Positions 10,794 through 20,345 of a DNA stretch of 53,846 bases are shown in pieces. The notes under the pieces were generated by a model that was not told where the DNA came from, made no database searches, and saw only the letters and a program-made list of their open reading frames with translations. Positions within the stretch are counted from its first letter, which is position 1, and each line of letters starts with the position of its first letter. The stretch is from NCBI RefSeq assembly GCF_012396605.1, contig NZ_JAAXPW010000023.1, positions 1 through 53,846 of the forward strand, given 5' to 3'. The position numbers and the translations under genes are program-made. This DNA comes from Ureibacillus thermosphaericus (GTDB taxonomy: Bacteria; Bacillota; Bacilli; Bacillales_A; Planococcaceae).

Positions 10794-12641
10794 ATGTGTG
10801 GAATTACGGGCTGGATTGATTGGGAAAACAATTTGAAACATCAAGAAGTCACTATAAAAAAGATGACACAAACGTTAAACAAAAGAGGACCAGATGCCTC
10901 TAACATTTTTTGTGACACGCATGTTGCTCTTGGTCATACAAGACTGATCGTAGTAGATCCTGTTGGCGGTTCTCAGCCAATGTCGAAAACAAAAGGTTCT
11001 AATAAGTATACGATAGTTTACAATGGTGAGCTATATAATACTGAAGAACTGCGTAATGAATTGGTCAATCGGGGTTATTCATTTCAATCCCATTCTGATA
11101 CGGAAGTATTGTTAACAGCTTATATCGAGTGGAAAGAAGAATGTGTTAAACATTTAAACGGTATATATGCTTTTGCTATTTGGGATGAGGAATGTGAAAA
11201 AATTTACATGGCGAGGGATCGGCTCGGTGTAAAGCCTTTGTTTTATAAATTTAGCGGAAAAAGCTTAATATTTGGTTCAGAATTGAAGGCAATTTTAGCC
11301 CATCCAAAAGTAAAATCCGAAGTTGATCGAGAAGGATTACAAGAATTATTTGGTTTAGGTCCTTCCCGAACGCCAGGGCACGGAATATTTCGAGGGATTA
11401 ATGAATTAAGGCCAGCCCATTATCTTATTTTTGATCAACATGGCTTGAATATACAACGTTATTGGAATGTTAGAAGTACTAAACATGTTCATTCATTAGA
11501 AGAAACTATCGAAAATGTTCGTTTACTCATAAAAGATGCAGTTGAACGACAATTAGTTGCAGATGTTCCGGTTTGCACCTTTTTGTCGGGTGGTTTAGAT
11601 TCAAGTGTTATTACCTCCATTGCTTCAAATTTTTTCAATAACCTAGAAAGAGGACCTCTTCATACCTATTCTATTGATTATGAAGAAAACAGTACTTATT
11701 TTCAAAAGAGTTTGTTTCAACCGGATGAAGACCGTCCATGGATTGAAAAAGTAGTTCAACATCTAGGTGTTGCTCATCATACGACCATTATTTCCCACGA
11801 ACAACTTGCTGAAAAATTAAAGGAAGCTGTGATTGCTAAAGATTTACCTGGTATGGCAGATATTGATTCTTCTTTACTTTTATTTTCCGAAGAAATAAAA
11901 AAACATTTTACTGTGGCACTATCTGGTGAATGTGCTGATGAAATTTTTGGAGGCTATCCTTGGTTCTATAAAACAGAATTATTGAAAAACGATGGTTTTC
12001 CTTGGATGCAATCCGAATCAGAGAGACAAAATCTACTATTACCATACTGGCAAAATACATTGAAATTGAAAGATTATATAAAATTACGATATGAAGAAAC
12101 GATCCAAGAAGTGCCGAAATTAGAAGGGGAAGAACCGAATAAAGCCCGACGCAGAGAAATGTTTTATTTGAATATGGTGTGGTTTATGTCGACATTGCTA
12201 GATCGAAAAGATCGAATGAGTATGGCTGCTAGTCTAGAAGTGCGGGTACCATTTGCAGACCATCGAATTGTTGAATATGCATGGAACATACCATGGTCAA
12301 TGAAAATGCTAGGCGGAAGAGAAAAAGGATTATTGCGAAAAGCTCTAGAAGGCATTCTTCCAATGGATATTTTATACCGAAAAAAGAGCCCCTATCCTAA
12401 GACACATCATCCTAAATATACAAAGCTAGTAACTGACATGTTGCGACAGATTATTCAGAAGAAAAACTCACCAATATTGCAACTCATTTCGAAAGAAAAA
12501 TTAGAAGAACTGCTAGATTCCAACAAATCATTTAAAATTCCCTGGTTCGGCCAACTAATGACGGGCCCTCAACTTATTGCCCATTTGGTTCAAATGAATA
12601 TTTGGCTTGAAAAATATAATGTAAATTTAGTTGATTTGTAA
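10794..12641 (+). CDS. asnO: Glutamine-hydrolysing asparagine synthetase, AsnO type
   Basis: Makes asparagine from aspartate, ATP and glutamine. Residues 2-190 form the class II glutaminase domain with Cys2 as nucleophile (MCGITGW) and the RGPDA and NGELYN segments. The C-terminal synthetase domain has the PP-loop SGGLDSS near 264-270 and SGECADEIFGGY further on. ATG at 10794 is used instead of the ATG one codon earlier, because Cys must follow the initiator Met. The 615 aa and the C-terminal sequence fit B. subtilis AsnO (614 aa), needed for normal sporulation, better than AsnB or AsnH. It stands alone. Confidence 0.9.
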   Translation: MCGITGWIDWENNLKHQEVTIKKMTQTLNKRGPDASNIFCDTHVALGHTRLIVVDPVGGSQPMSKTKGSNKYTIVYNGELYNTEELRNELVNRGYSFQSHSDTEVLLTAYIEWKEECVKHLNGIYAFAIWDEECEKIYMARDRLGVKPLFYKFSGKSLIFGSELKAILAHPKVKSEVDREGLQELFGLGPSRTPGHGIFRGINELRPAHYLIFDQHGLNIQRYWNVRSTKHVHSLEETIENVRLLIKDAVERQLVADVPVCTFLSGGLDSSVITSIASNFFNNLERGPLHTYSIDYEENSTYFQKSLFQPDEDRPWIEKVVQHLGVAHHTTIISHEQLAEKLKEAVIAKDLPGMADIDSSLLLFSEEIKKHFTVALSGECADEIFGGYPWFYKTELLKNDGFPWMQSESERQNLLLPYWQNTLKLKDYIKLRYEETIQEVPKLEGEEPNKARRREMFYLNMVWFMSTLLDRKDRMSMAASLEVRVPFADHRIVEYAWNIPWSMKMLGGREKGLLRKALEGILPMDILYRKKSPYPKTHHPKYTKLVTDMLRQIIQKKNSPILQLISKEKLEELLDSNKSFKIPWFGQLMTGPQLIAHLVQMNIWLEKYNVNLVDL

Positions 12642-12835
12642 ACGCTTTTTGAAATAATATTAAACTTTAATATATACGGATTTTTCATTCATTTTGTTTA
12701 AAATTTTTCCATCATTAAATCGTCTGACAAATGCAATTAGAAAATAATCCGATTGGGTTTGCCAAAGTCGTGTAGGGATTCAGAGATACTCTTGCACGCT
12801 GATGACAAACAGCGTAGAAAGGAAGGGGTATTATT

Positions 12836-13690
12836 ATGTTAAATGTAAATCCTGATCAATTTGTTATCAAACCATCATTAGCAACAATTAATTGTGAACC
12901 AAATTGGCAGTGGAAGCGAAAAGCACCTATTCCAAATTATGATTTACTTTACGTTTGGAGTGGAAAAGGAACTTTAATATTAAACGGAAAAGACTTTAAA
13001 TTACAAAGAGGTAGTTGTTTTCTATTTAAACCAGGTGATTGGACGACGGCAACCCAAGATCCAATGCATCCGCTTGTAATTACGTACATTCATTTCGACC
13101 TTGAAATCGAGCCGAATATGATACCAAAATCTTATCGAATTTTACAAGATCGGATTCATTTTGAGTCGCTTCTTTCTCAATATGTAAGATTATTTTTAGT
13201 GAAAACTTTTGCTGCAGATATCGAAGGAAAGTTGATATTAAAACAATTAATGATTCAACTGTTAAGGGAAGATCAACAGTCAGAAACAATACAAATAGAA
13301 GAAAGCACGGAAATGCAAAGTCAGTTGTTCTTTACAATCAGGGAAGTGGCAAATTATGTTCAACAACATCCCGGAAAAAATCATACAGTAGAAAGTTTAG
13401 CTGCTCGCGCTAATTTTTCGCCACGTTATTTTTCAAAAAAATTTAAAGAAATCATGGGGCAAACAATTCAATCCTATGTTGTTGAAACTCGAATAAAAAG
13501 AGCGGAGCATTTGTTGCATTATACAGGCATGACCGTAACAGAAGTAGCTGATGCTCTTGGGTATAATAATATTCATTTCTTTAGCCGACAATTTAAAGCA
13601 TATACAGGGAAAAGTCCATCGGAAATTCGGACATTACCGAGAATAAGAAAATCAACGATAAAAGAAATCTCGCTAAAAAGAAATGCTTAA
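12836..13690 (+). CDS. AraC/XylS-family regulator with cupin sensor domain
   Basis: One-component regulator of 284 aa. The N-terminal half is the small beta-barrel ligand domain (LLYVWSGKGTLILNGKDFKLQRGSC, residues about 38-62). The C-terminal half (about 175-275) holds two helix-turn-helix units with the AraC signature ADALGYNNIHFFSRQFKAYTGKSPSEIR. The ATG follows GGAAGGGG. The target and ligand are unknown: neither asnO upstream nor the reversed chemoreceptor downstream is an obvious sugar operon. A hairpin (ACGCTG/CAGCGT, near 12797-12816) lies just upstream of the ribosome site. Confidence 0.85.
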   Translation: MLNVNPDQFVIKPSLATINCEPNWQWKRKAPIPNYDLLYVWSGKGTLILNGKDFKLQRGSCFLFKPGDWTTATQDPMHPLVITYIHFDLEIEPNMIPKSYRILQDRIHFESLLSQYVRLFLVKTFAADIEGKLILKQLMIQLLREDQQSETIQIEESTEMQSQLFFTIREVANYVQQHPGKNHTVESLAARANFSPRYFSKKFKEIMGQTIQSYVVETRIKRAEHLLHYTGMTVTEVADALGYNNIHFFSRQFKAYTGKSPSEIRTLPRIRKSTIKEISLKRNA

Positions 13691-13705
13691 ATAGATTATT
13701 CAAAA

Positions 13706-13739
13706 AAACCGACATTTCCAATACGGAATATGTCGGTTT
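13706..13739. terminator. Bidirectional terminator between araC-type gene and chemoreceptor
   Basis: AACCGACAT pairs with ATGTCGGTT, extended by TTCC/GGAA with one bulge, around the loop ATAC. Flanking A and T runs serve the convergent genes. Confidence 0.75.
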
Positions 13740-13749
13740 ATTACGTGTA

Positions 13750-15453
13750 TTATATTTTAAATCGCTTCACTAACAGTTGAAGTTGCTCAGCCATTGTTGC
13801 CAATGTTGTAGCGGATGTAGTAACTTCTTCCATTGTAGCCAGTTGTTCTTCTGAGGCAGAGGAAATTTCTGTTGAATGTTTCGCATTTGTTTCGGCCATT
13901 TTTGCGATTTCTTCAATGGAAGAATTAATTTGTTCAATATTTGTTGTAATTTCTTCTGTTATAGAATTTAATTCTTGGGTTTGAGCTGTAACATTCTCAA
14001 TAGATTTTACTATTTGTTCAAATGATTTTCCGGATTCTTCGGTTATTTCTAATCCATTTTTTGCAACTGAATTAACATTGCTTGTCATATCAACAGCTGT
14101 ATCAATGTCTTTTTGGATGATATGGATAATTTCAACAATTTGATCAGCTGATGATTTTGATTGTTCAGCTAATTTACGTACTTCGTCAGCTACAACTGCA
14201 AAACCTTTCCCGTGTTCTCCTGCACGAGCTGCTTCAATTGCAGCATTTAATGCCAACAAATTGATTTGTGATGCAATTTCGGTAATGACATCAATAATTT
14301 TTCCAATATAATTTGAATTTTGTTCTAAGTTTTTCATTACCTCTAGTGTATCGGATGATGCATCATGAATATTTTTTACTTGGCCAACTACTTTTTGAAT
14401 GTGGGTATTACCTAAGTTGGCTTGAGCCATCATGACATTTGCGTTCTCGGCAACCGAACTAATAGAATCTGCAATATAATGCATTCCTCTTGTAATATCA
14501 TGTATAGCTTCAGCACTCTCAGTTGTATTCTTACCTTGAATTTCTATTGTTTTTGCTACCTCTTGGATTGAGAGTACCACTTGATCGGTTACAGAAGCGG
14601 TTTGTTCAGAGCTAGATAATAATTCTTCTGAGGAAGCAGCGACTTGTTCAGAAGCCTCACTTACTTGACTAAGCATGGCTCGTAAAGAACCTAACATTTT
14701 ATTAAAGGACAAAGCCATTTCACCAATTTCATCTTTAGTTTGAATTTGAATTTCTTTCGTTAAATCTCCTTCGCCCTCTGCAATTTCTTTCAGTTGATTA
14801 TTGACGAGTTTAATTGGTTGAATAATTGAACGGATTAAGAATAACATTACAATCATTGTAATAATCCCAATAACTGCAATCGTCATTACAATATTAATTA
14901 ATATTGTGTAAACATTTTTTTGTATTGATTCAATAGGTGTACCTGTTAGCCACATACCGATAATATTGTCTTTTCCATCTTTGATGGGTTGATACATTGT
15001 TAAATACAACTTGCCTGAAATATCGGCTTTTCCAATATAAACTTCACCTTTTTGAAGCACTGTTTCTAGAATGGCAGGATCGGCAGATGCACCAATTTTT
15101 CTTTCTCCGTTTACCTCAATATTTGTTGCTACAGTAGAATCATTTAAAAATATATTGGTAATACCACCAGTCGTCTCTCCGATTTTATCCAAGATTTTAT
15201 TATTATCATTAATTTTAATAACGCCTTTATATAAGTTTCCTTCACGAACGTTCCAACTACCTGGATACTTTTCATCAATTATGCTTAAACCTAGTTTCGC
15301 TTCAACTGCAACTTTTTCCTCATAAATAGATAATAACTGTTTTTCAACTTGAATTTTTGCTACAAAACCAATTGAAAACATTAAGAATAAAATAACGAAG
15401 ATTATTAAAATATTAAATTTCGTTTGGAGTTTCAATCTCTTAACAACGTTCAT
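13750..15453 (-). CDS. Methyl-accepting chemotaxis protein, single-Cache type
   Basis: Membrane chemoreceptor of 567 aa. One membrane helix (about 13-33) is followed by an extracellular domain of about 150 residues with the single Cache pattern ([26 protein letters not shown]), a second membrane helix (about 187-210), a HAMP domain ([23 protein letters not shown]) and the methyl-accepting signalling domain. The conserved hairpin tip [36 protein letters not shown] is intact. It would steer CheA through CheW. The ligand is unknown. CAGGAGAGAG precedes the ATG. It is divergent from the nitrogen operon. Confidence 0.92.
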   Translation of the reverse strand: MNVVKRLKLQTKFNILIIFVILFLMFSIGFVAKIQVEKQLLSIYEEKVAVEAKLGLSIIDEKYPGSWNVREGNLYKGVIKINDNNKILDKIGETTGGITNIFLNDSTVATNIEVNGERKIGASADPAILETVLQKGEVYIGKADISGKLYLTMYQPIKDGKDNIIGMWLTGTPIESIQKNVYTILINIVMTIAVIGIITMIVMLFLIRSIIQPIKLVNNQLKEIAEGEGDLTKEIQIQTKDEIGEMALSFNKMLGSLRAMLSQVSEASEQVAASSEELLSSSEQTASVTDQVVLSIQEVAKTIEIQGKNTTESAEAIHDITRGMHYIADSISSVAENANVMMAQANLGNTHIQKVVGQVKNIHDASSDTLEVMKNLEQNSNYIGKIIDVITEIASQINLLALNAAIEAARAGEHGKGFAVVADEVRKLAEQSKSSADQIVEIIHIIQKDIDTAVDMTSNVNSVAKNGLEITEESGKSFEQIVKSIENVTAQTQELNSITEEITTNIEQINSSIEEIAKMAETNAKHSTEISSASEEQLATMEEVTTSATTLATMAEQLQLLVKRFKI

Positions 15454-15505
15454 GATGCTCTCTCTCCTGAAAATATTGTAATTTTTATAGTAAAAATCTT
15501 ACATC

Positions 15506-15534
15506 ATTATAATATATTTATAAAATATTGTAAA
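15506..15534 (-). promoter_or_regulatory. Promoter of the single-Cache chemoreceptor
   Basis: Reverse strand: TTTACA (15534-15529), 17-bp spacer, TATAAT (15511-15506). It lies about 55 bases upstream of the start codon. It is sigma-A-like; no sigma-D-type motif was found although many chemoreceptors use sigma-D. Confidence 0.55.
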
Positions 15535-15636
15535 AATATTTAGTATTTCGAAATAACTAGTAAATGATTAATTGTGTTACATATGAACTGTTAATTGATA
15601 AATAGAATACCTAGTAATTTAGAGGGAGTTTCATTT

Positions 15637-15710
15637 TTGGATTTTGCTTTGAATTAACGTATCCTCTCCTCCAGCAAAACACTTGGCATAAGTTCGACAA
15701 GTGTTTTTTT
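15637..15710 (+). promoter_or_regulatory. Possible gltB leader: mini-ORF and intrinsic terminator
   Basis: An AGAGGGAG ribosome site (15621-15628) is followed at 8 bases by TTG and a six-codon frame (MDFALN, stop at 15655-15657). Downstream, AAAACACTTG (15676-15685) pairs with CAAGTGTTTT (15698-15707), followed by a run of seven T. The terminator is clear. No gene transcribed in this direction lies upstream, since the chemoreceptor is divergent, so it must end a short transcript. It could be an attenuator for gltB or the 3' end of a small RNA. The mini-ORF is only suggestive. Confidence 0.5.
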
Positions 15711-15771
15711 ATTTCAAACATAAACCCGAAGAAAAGAAGAAGTGTAAAAAAGTGCAAAGATTCAACTTAAT

Positions 15772-15797
15772 AGTCTAAATATTTTTGGTTTTAGACT
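15772..15797. promoter_or_regulatory. Inverted repeat upstream of gltB
   Basis: AGTCTAAA (15772-15779) and TTTAGACT (15790-15797) form a perfect 8-base inverted repeat with a 10-base centre, about 50 bases before the gltB start. It does not match the GlnR/TnrA pattern TGTNAN7TNACA. It may be an operator for an unidentified regulator of the nitrogen operon. No GltC-like gene is adjacent. Confidence 0.4.
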
Positions 15798-15847
15798 TGT
15801 TAGGATGTATGTATAAGAAAACAGGAAGAATTAAGGGGTGCAGAAAA

Positions 15848-18800
15848 ATGGATCAAGGATTAACACAAGGTTTATACAATCCACAATTTGAACATGACTC
15901 GTGCGGAATCGCCTTATTAGCGAATATCAAAGGTGAAAAATCACATTCACTTGTATCCCAAGCGTTAATTGCCCTAGAACGGTTAACTCATCGCGGAGGT
16001 CGAGATGATAAGGAAACGTTAGGTGATGGATCAGGCATTTTAACTGACATACCTCATGAATTATTTGAAAAAGAATGGGGAAAGCAGGGAAAACAACTGC
16101 CATCTTTAGGGGAATATGGTGTTATGATGATTTTTCTTCCAAAAGAGGAAACGAAACAAGAAGAATACAAGCAAAGAATTGAAGAAATTGTTGAAATGAA
16201 CAGTTTGACAATTTTCGGATGGAGAACTGTACCAACAAACGATCAAGTATTACAAAATGAATTCATACAAACAGCCCCTTCAATTCATCAGTTATTTGTT
16301 ATACCTACATCAGTTAATAGTCAAAATGATGATTTCGAAAGACGTTTATATATTGCCCGAAAAAAAATTGAAAACACCTTTAAACAATTCGAGCGTAATA
16401 TTGATGCTTGTTATATTTCTAGTTTTTCATCGAAAACCATTGTTTATAAAGGGCTACTGTTACCGAATCAATTAAAAAATTTTTATGTCGATTTAACGAA
16501 TGAAAATTACCAGTCTAAAATGGCAATGGTTCATAACCGCTTTAGTACAAATACTTTCCCGAGTTGGAGCAGAGCTCAACCAAACAGGATGCTCATGCAT
16601 AACGGGGAAATTAATACTATTACCGGTAATGTAAACTGGATGTTTGCTCGAGAAGCAACAATGAAAACGGAAGTGTTTGGTGATGATTTGGAGGCACTTC
16701 ATCCAATTGTCAATCTCGACGGCAGCGACTCTGCAATGTTTGACAATGTTTTAGAGCATTTAGTGATGTCCGGATGGTCTTTACCCCAAGCGATGATGAT
16801 GATGATTCCGGAACCTTGGCAAAATAATAAATTACTTTCAGAAAAACAGAGAGCGTTTTATCAATATCATAGCTTATTAATGGAACCGTGGGATGGGCCA
16901 GCTGCAATGGGGTTCACAAACGGACACCAAGCAGGTGCTTGCCTTGATCGAAATGGTTTACGACCTGCTAGATTCATTTTGACGGAAGATGACTTTTTCT
17001 ATTTATCTTCAGAAGTGGGAGTTGTCGACATACCAGAAGAAAAAATCGTCCAAAAAGGCCGCTTAAAACCAGGTCAAATGTTAGTAGTAGATTTCGAAAA
17101 GAAAGCCTTATTGTTCGATGAGGAGCTAAAACTGCAATTTATCAATGAACATCCATATGAACAATGGACAGCTGAAATGATTTTACCTATCGATAACATT
17201 CCTGAATTAAATGTAGAAACATCAAAAAATATGGATCGTACTCAAATAATTCGTCTCCAACGAGCATTTGGCTATACCTTTGAAGAATGGGAAAAATATA
17301 TTAAACCTTTAGCAGTCCGTGGAGACGATCCAGTTGGTTCAATGGGGTATGATGGGCCACTCGCTGTATTATCCAAAAAACCACAACTATTATTCAACTA
17401 CTTTAAACAACGATTTGCCCAAGTAACAAATCCACCAATCGATGCTATTCGAGAAGCGTACGTTACTTCAATGGAAGTGTATTTGGGCAGTGAAGGTAAC
17501 TTATTAAAACCTAAAAAAGAAGACTATCAAAAAATAAAGTTAAAAACACCTATTTTGACTAAAAATGAATGGCTAAAAATTATTAGTTTAAATTTAAACA
17601 GTTGGAAAGTGTCTAAACTGTCAACTTTATTCCCTACTGAACAACCAGAATCGATGGAAATTTATTTGAAAAAACTTCTGAAAAACGCTGAAAAAGCTGC
17701 AAATGATGGATATCAATTACTTGTCATTAGCGACAGAGGTGTAAACAAACAAAATGCAGCCATTCCATCATTATTAGCTGTTTCCAGTGTCCATCACTAC
17801 CTAATACAAAAAGGCCTTCGCAATAAAGTAAGCATTATTGTCGAATCAGGAGAACCGAGAGAAGTGCATCACTTTGCAGCACTACTTGGCTATGGAGCTA
17901 ACGCTATTTATCCTTATTTAGTTTACGCATCCCTTTCACAATTGGAAGAAGCAGTAGATAACGATTTAATTGATAAGTATGTGAAAGGTATCACAAAAGG
18001 GATATTAAAAATCATGTCTAAAATGGGCATTTCAACGGTGCAAAGTTATATCGGTGCACAAATTTTCGAAGCAATTGGATTGAGTCGAGAAGTAATTGAA
18101 AATTATTTCCCTCGTACGATTTCTCAAATCGGTGGACTTGAATTAAATGATATTGCATTAGAGACAGTTATTCGCCATAAAGCTGCATGGGAAGATGATG
18201 AACTTTTATTGGAAGAAGGATCTGATTTCCAATGGCGAAAAAATGGTGAAGATCACCTTTATCGTCCTGAAACAATCCATACTTTACAGCTCGCTTGCCG
18301 TACAGGAAAATATGAACTTTACAAAAAGTATAGCGAAATGCTGTCGAAAGAAACGAATACAACGTTAAGAGGATTATTTGAATTAAAAAGTGATCGAAAA
18401 CCAATTCCGATTGAAGAAGTAGAACCAATCGAATCGATTTTTAAACGATTTAAAACAGGTGCCATGTCTTTCGGTTCAATTAGTATAGAAGCTCATGAAG
18501 CAATTGCCATTGCAATGAATCGAATTGGCGGAAAAAGCAATTCAGGAGAAGGAGGAGAAGATCCAAACCGCTTTATTCCTTTGCCAAATGGTGATTCAAA
18601 ATTAAGCCGCATTAAACAAGTGGCTTCCGGTCGATTTGGTGTAACAAGTCATTATTTAGTGAATTGTGATGAGATTCAAATCAAAATGGCTCAAGGTGCA
18701 AAGCCAGGAGAAGGGGGACAGCTTGCCGGCCATAAAGTGACAGAAGAAGTTGCAAAGACAAGAGGTTCTACGCCGGGCATTGAACTAATCTCACCACCGC

Positions 18801-20323
18801 CTCATCATGATATTTATTCGATTGAGGACCTTGAGCAATTAATTTACGACTTGAAAAACGCCAATCCCGAAGCGCGAATCAACGTAAAGCTAGTTTCCGA
18901 AAGTGGTGTTGGAACAATTGCTGCTGGTGTTGCAAAAGCTAAAGCCGATGTAATTCTCATCAGTGGTTATGATGGAGGAACAGGAGCAGCAGCAAAAACG
19001 AGCATTAAGCATGCTGGCCTCCCTTGGGAATTAGGGTTAGCAGAAGCACATCAAACATTAATGCTAAATGGCTTAAGAAACAAAGTAGTGCTCGAAACAG
19101 ACGGAAAACTAATGAACGGTAGAGATGTAGTAATCGCCGCATTATTAGGAGCAGAGGAATACGGATTTTCAACATTGCCACTTGTATCGTTAGGGTGCGT
19201 CATGATGAGGGTTTGTCATCTAGATACATGCCCAGTGGGAATCGCAACTCAAAATCCAGTTCTTAGAAGAAAAATGATCGGAACTGCTGAACACGTTGTC
19301 CACCTAATGCACTTTATTGCGCAAGAAATTCGTGAATATATGGCGGAATTAGGCTTTAGAACAATAGAGGAAATGGTGGGAAGAACGGATATTATTCAGA
19401 TTAAGAATGATGTGAATTGGAAGGAAAAGAAACTGGATTTATCTTCGTTACTCGTTAGCTATGATGGTGAACGTACAGCTACAAAAAGCCAAAATCACCA
19501 ACTAGAAAAAACATTGGATTATGAAAAATTAATTCCATTAAGCAAGGAAGCTTTAAATCATAAGAAGCCAGTTCATATTGCTCTTCCTATTAAAAATACG
19601 AACCGCTCTGTCGGTACAATGCTTGGAAGTGTTGTTTCGAAAATACATGGAAGTGAAGGTTTAAATGAAGATACAATTCAAATTCACTTTACAGGATCCG
19701 CAGGCCAAAGTTTTGGAGCATTCATTCCAAATGGCATTACGTTGAAGTTGGAAGGAGAAGCAAATGACTATGTCGGAAAGGGATTATCTGGTGGAAAAAT
19801 CATTGTAGCTCCTTCTTCAAATACAAAGATTGTTGCAGAGGAAAATGTCATCATCGGCAACGCGGCATTCTATGGTGCAACAAGCGGTAAAGCTTTTATT
19901 CGCGGTAAAGCAGGAGAAAGATTTTGTGTTCGAAATAGTGGAGCACTTGTTGTAGTCGAAGGTACAGGAGATCACGGCTGTGAATATATGACAGGTGGTA
20001 GAGTCGTAATTTTAGGGGAAGTTGGGAAAAACTTTGCAGCAGGTATGTCTGGCGGAATTGCTTATGTATATTCTCCAGCAAACAAATATTTTTACGAAAA
20101 TTATAACGATGAGCTTGTATTACTTGAAACGATTGAAAGTGAAAAAGAAATCCAGTTTGTGCTTTCTTTAATCAAAGAACATGTTCAAGAAACGAATAGT
20201 CTTGTAGCGAAACGAATCATTCAAAATTGGAAAAAAGAAGTTTCGAATTTTATTCGTGTGATTCCTCACAAATATAAGCAGATTTTAGATGAACAAGAAT
20301 TGTATTTATTAGAAAGTTACTAA
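15848..20323 (+). CDS. gltB: Glutamate synthase (NADPH), large subunit
   Basis: Large subunit of GOGAT: converts glutamine plus 2-oxoglutarate into two glutamates. The class II glutaminase domain starts at Cys19 (EHDSCGIALL), exposed after removal of a short propeptide. The FMN-binding synthase domain follows (KSNSGEGGEDPNR near 900), and the 3Fe-4S cysteines are in CVMMRVCHLDTCPVG near 1117-1130. The C-terminal beta-helix (GXGXG) domain spans about 1240-1450. At 1491 aa it is near the usual 1500-1520. The ATG at 15848 follows AAGGGGTG; upstream in-frame starts lack a ribosome site. It begins a seven-gene operon. B. subtilis calls this subunit GltA. Confidence 0.95.
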   Translation: MDQGLTQGLYNPQFEHDSCGIALLANIKGEKSHSLVSQALIALERLTHRGGRDDKETLGDGSGILTDIPHELFEKEWGKQGKQLPSLGEYGVMMIFLPKEETKQEEYKQRIEEIVEMNSLTIFGWRTVPTNDQVLQNEFIQTAPSIHQLFVIPTSVNSQNDDFERRLYIARKKIENTFKQFERNIDACYISSFSSKTIVYKGLLLPNQLKNFYVDLTNENYQSKMAMVHNRFSTNTFPSWSRAQPNRMLMHNGEINTITGNVNWMFAREATMKTEVFGDDLEALHPIVNLDGSDSAMFDNVLEHLVMSGWSLPQAMMMMIPEPWQNNKLLSEKQRAFYQYHSLLMEPWDGPAAMGFTNGHQAGACLDRNGLRPARFILTEDDFFYLSSEVGVVDIPEEKIVQKGRLKPGQMLVVDFEKKALLFDEELKLQFINEHPYEQWTAEMILPIDNIPELNVETSKNMDRTQIIRLQRAFGYTFEEWEKYIKPLAVRGDDPVGSMGYDGPLAVLSKKPQLLFNYFKQRFAQVTNPPIDAIREAYVTSMEVYLGSEGNLLKPKKEDYQKIKLKTPILTKNEWLKIISLNLNSWKVSKLSTLFPTEQPESMEIYLKKLLKNAEKAANDGYQLLVISDRGVNKQNAAIPSLLAVSSVHHYLIQKGLRNKVSIIVESGEPREVHHFAALLGYGANAIYPYLVYASLSQLEEAVDNDLIDKYVKGITKGILKIMSKMGISTVQSYIGAQIFEAIGLSREVIENYFPRTISQIGGLELNDIALETVIRHKAAWEDDELLLEEGSDFQWRKNGEDHLYRPETIHTLQLACRTGKYELYKKYSEMLSKETNTTLRGLFELKSDRKPIPIEEVEPIESIFKRFKTGAMSFGSISIEAHEAIAIAMNRIGGKSNSGEGGEDPNRFIPLPNGDSKLSRIKQVASGRFGVTSHYLVNCDEIQIKMAQGAKPGEGGQLAGHKVTEEVAKTRGSTPGIELISPPPHHDIYSIEDLEQLIYDLKNANPEARINVKLVSESGVGTIAAGVAKAKADVILISGYDGGTGAAAKTSIKHAGLPWELGLAEAHQTLMLNGLRNKVVLETDGKLMNGRDVVIAALLGAEEYGFSTLPLVSLGCVMMRVCHLDTCPVGIATQNPVLRRKMIGTAEHVVHLMHFIAQEIREYMAELGFRTIEEMVGRTDIIQIKNDVNWKEKKLDLSSLLVSYDGERTATKSQNHQLEKTLDYEKLIPLSKEALNHKKPVHIALPIKNTNRSVGTMLGSVVSKIHGSEGLNEDTIQIHFTGSAGQSFGAFIPNGITLKLEGEANDYVGKGLSGGKIIVAPSSNTKIVAEENVIIGNAAFYGATSGKAFIRGKAGERFCVRNSGALVVVEGTGDHGCEYMTGGRVVILGEVGKNFAAGMSGGIAYVYSPANKYFYENYNDELVLLETIESEKEIQFVLSLIKEHVQETNSLVAKRIIQNWKKEVSNFIRVIPHKYKQILDEQELYLLESY

Positions 20324-20345
20324 TTAAGAAAGTGTGGTGAACAAA

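Noticed and set aside
15481-15847. GlnR/TnrA boxes before gltB
   Set aside because: No sequence fits TGTNAN7TNACA well; several half matches in AT-rich DNA are expected by chance.
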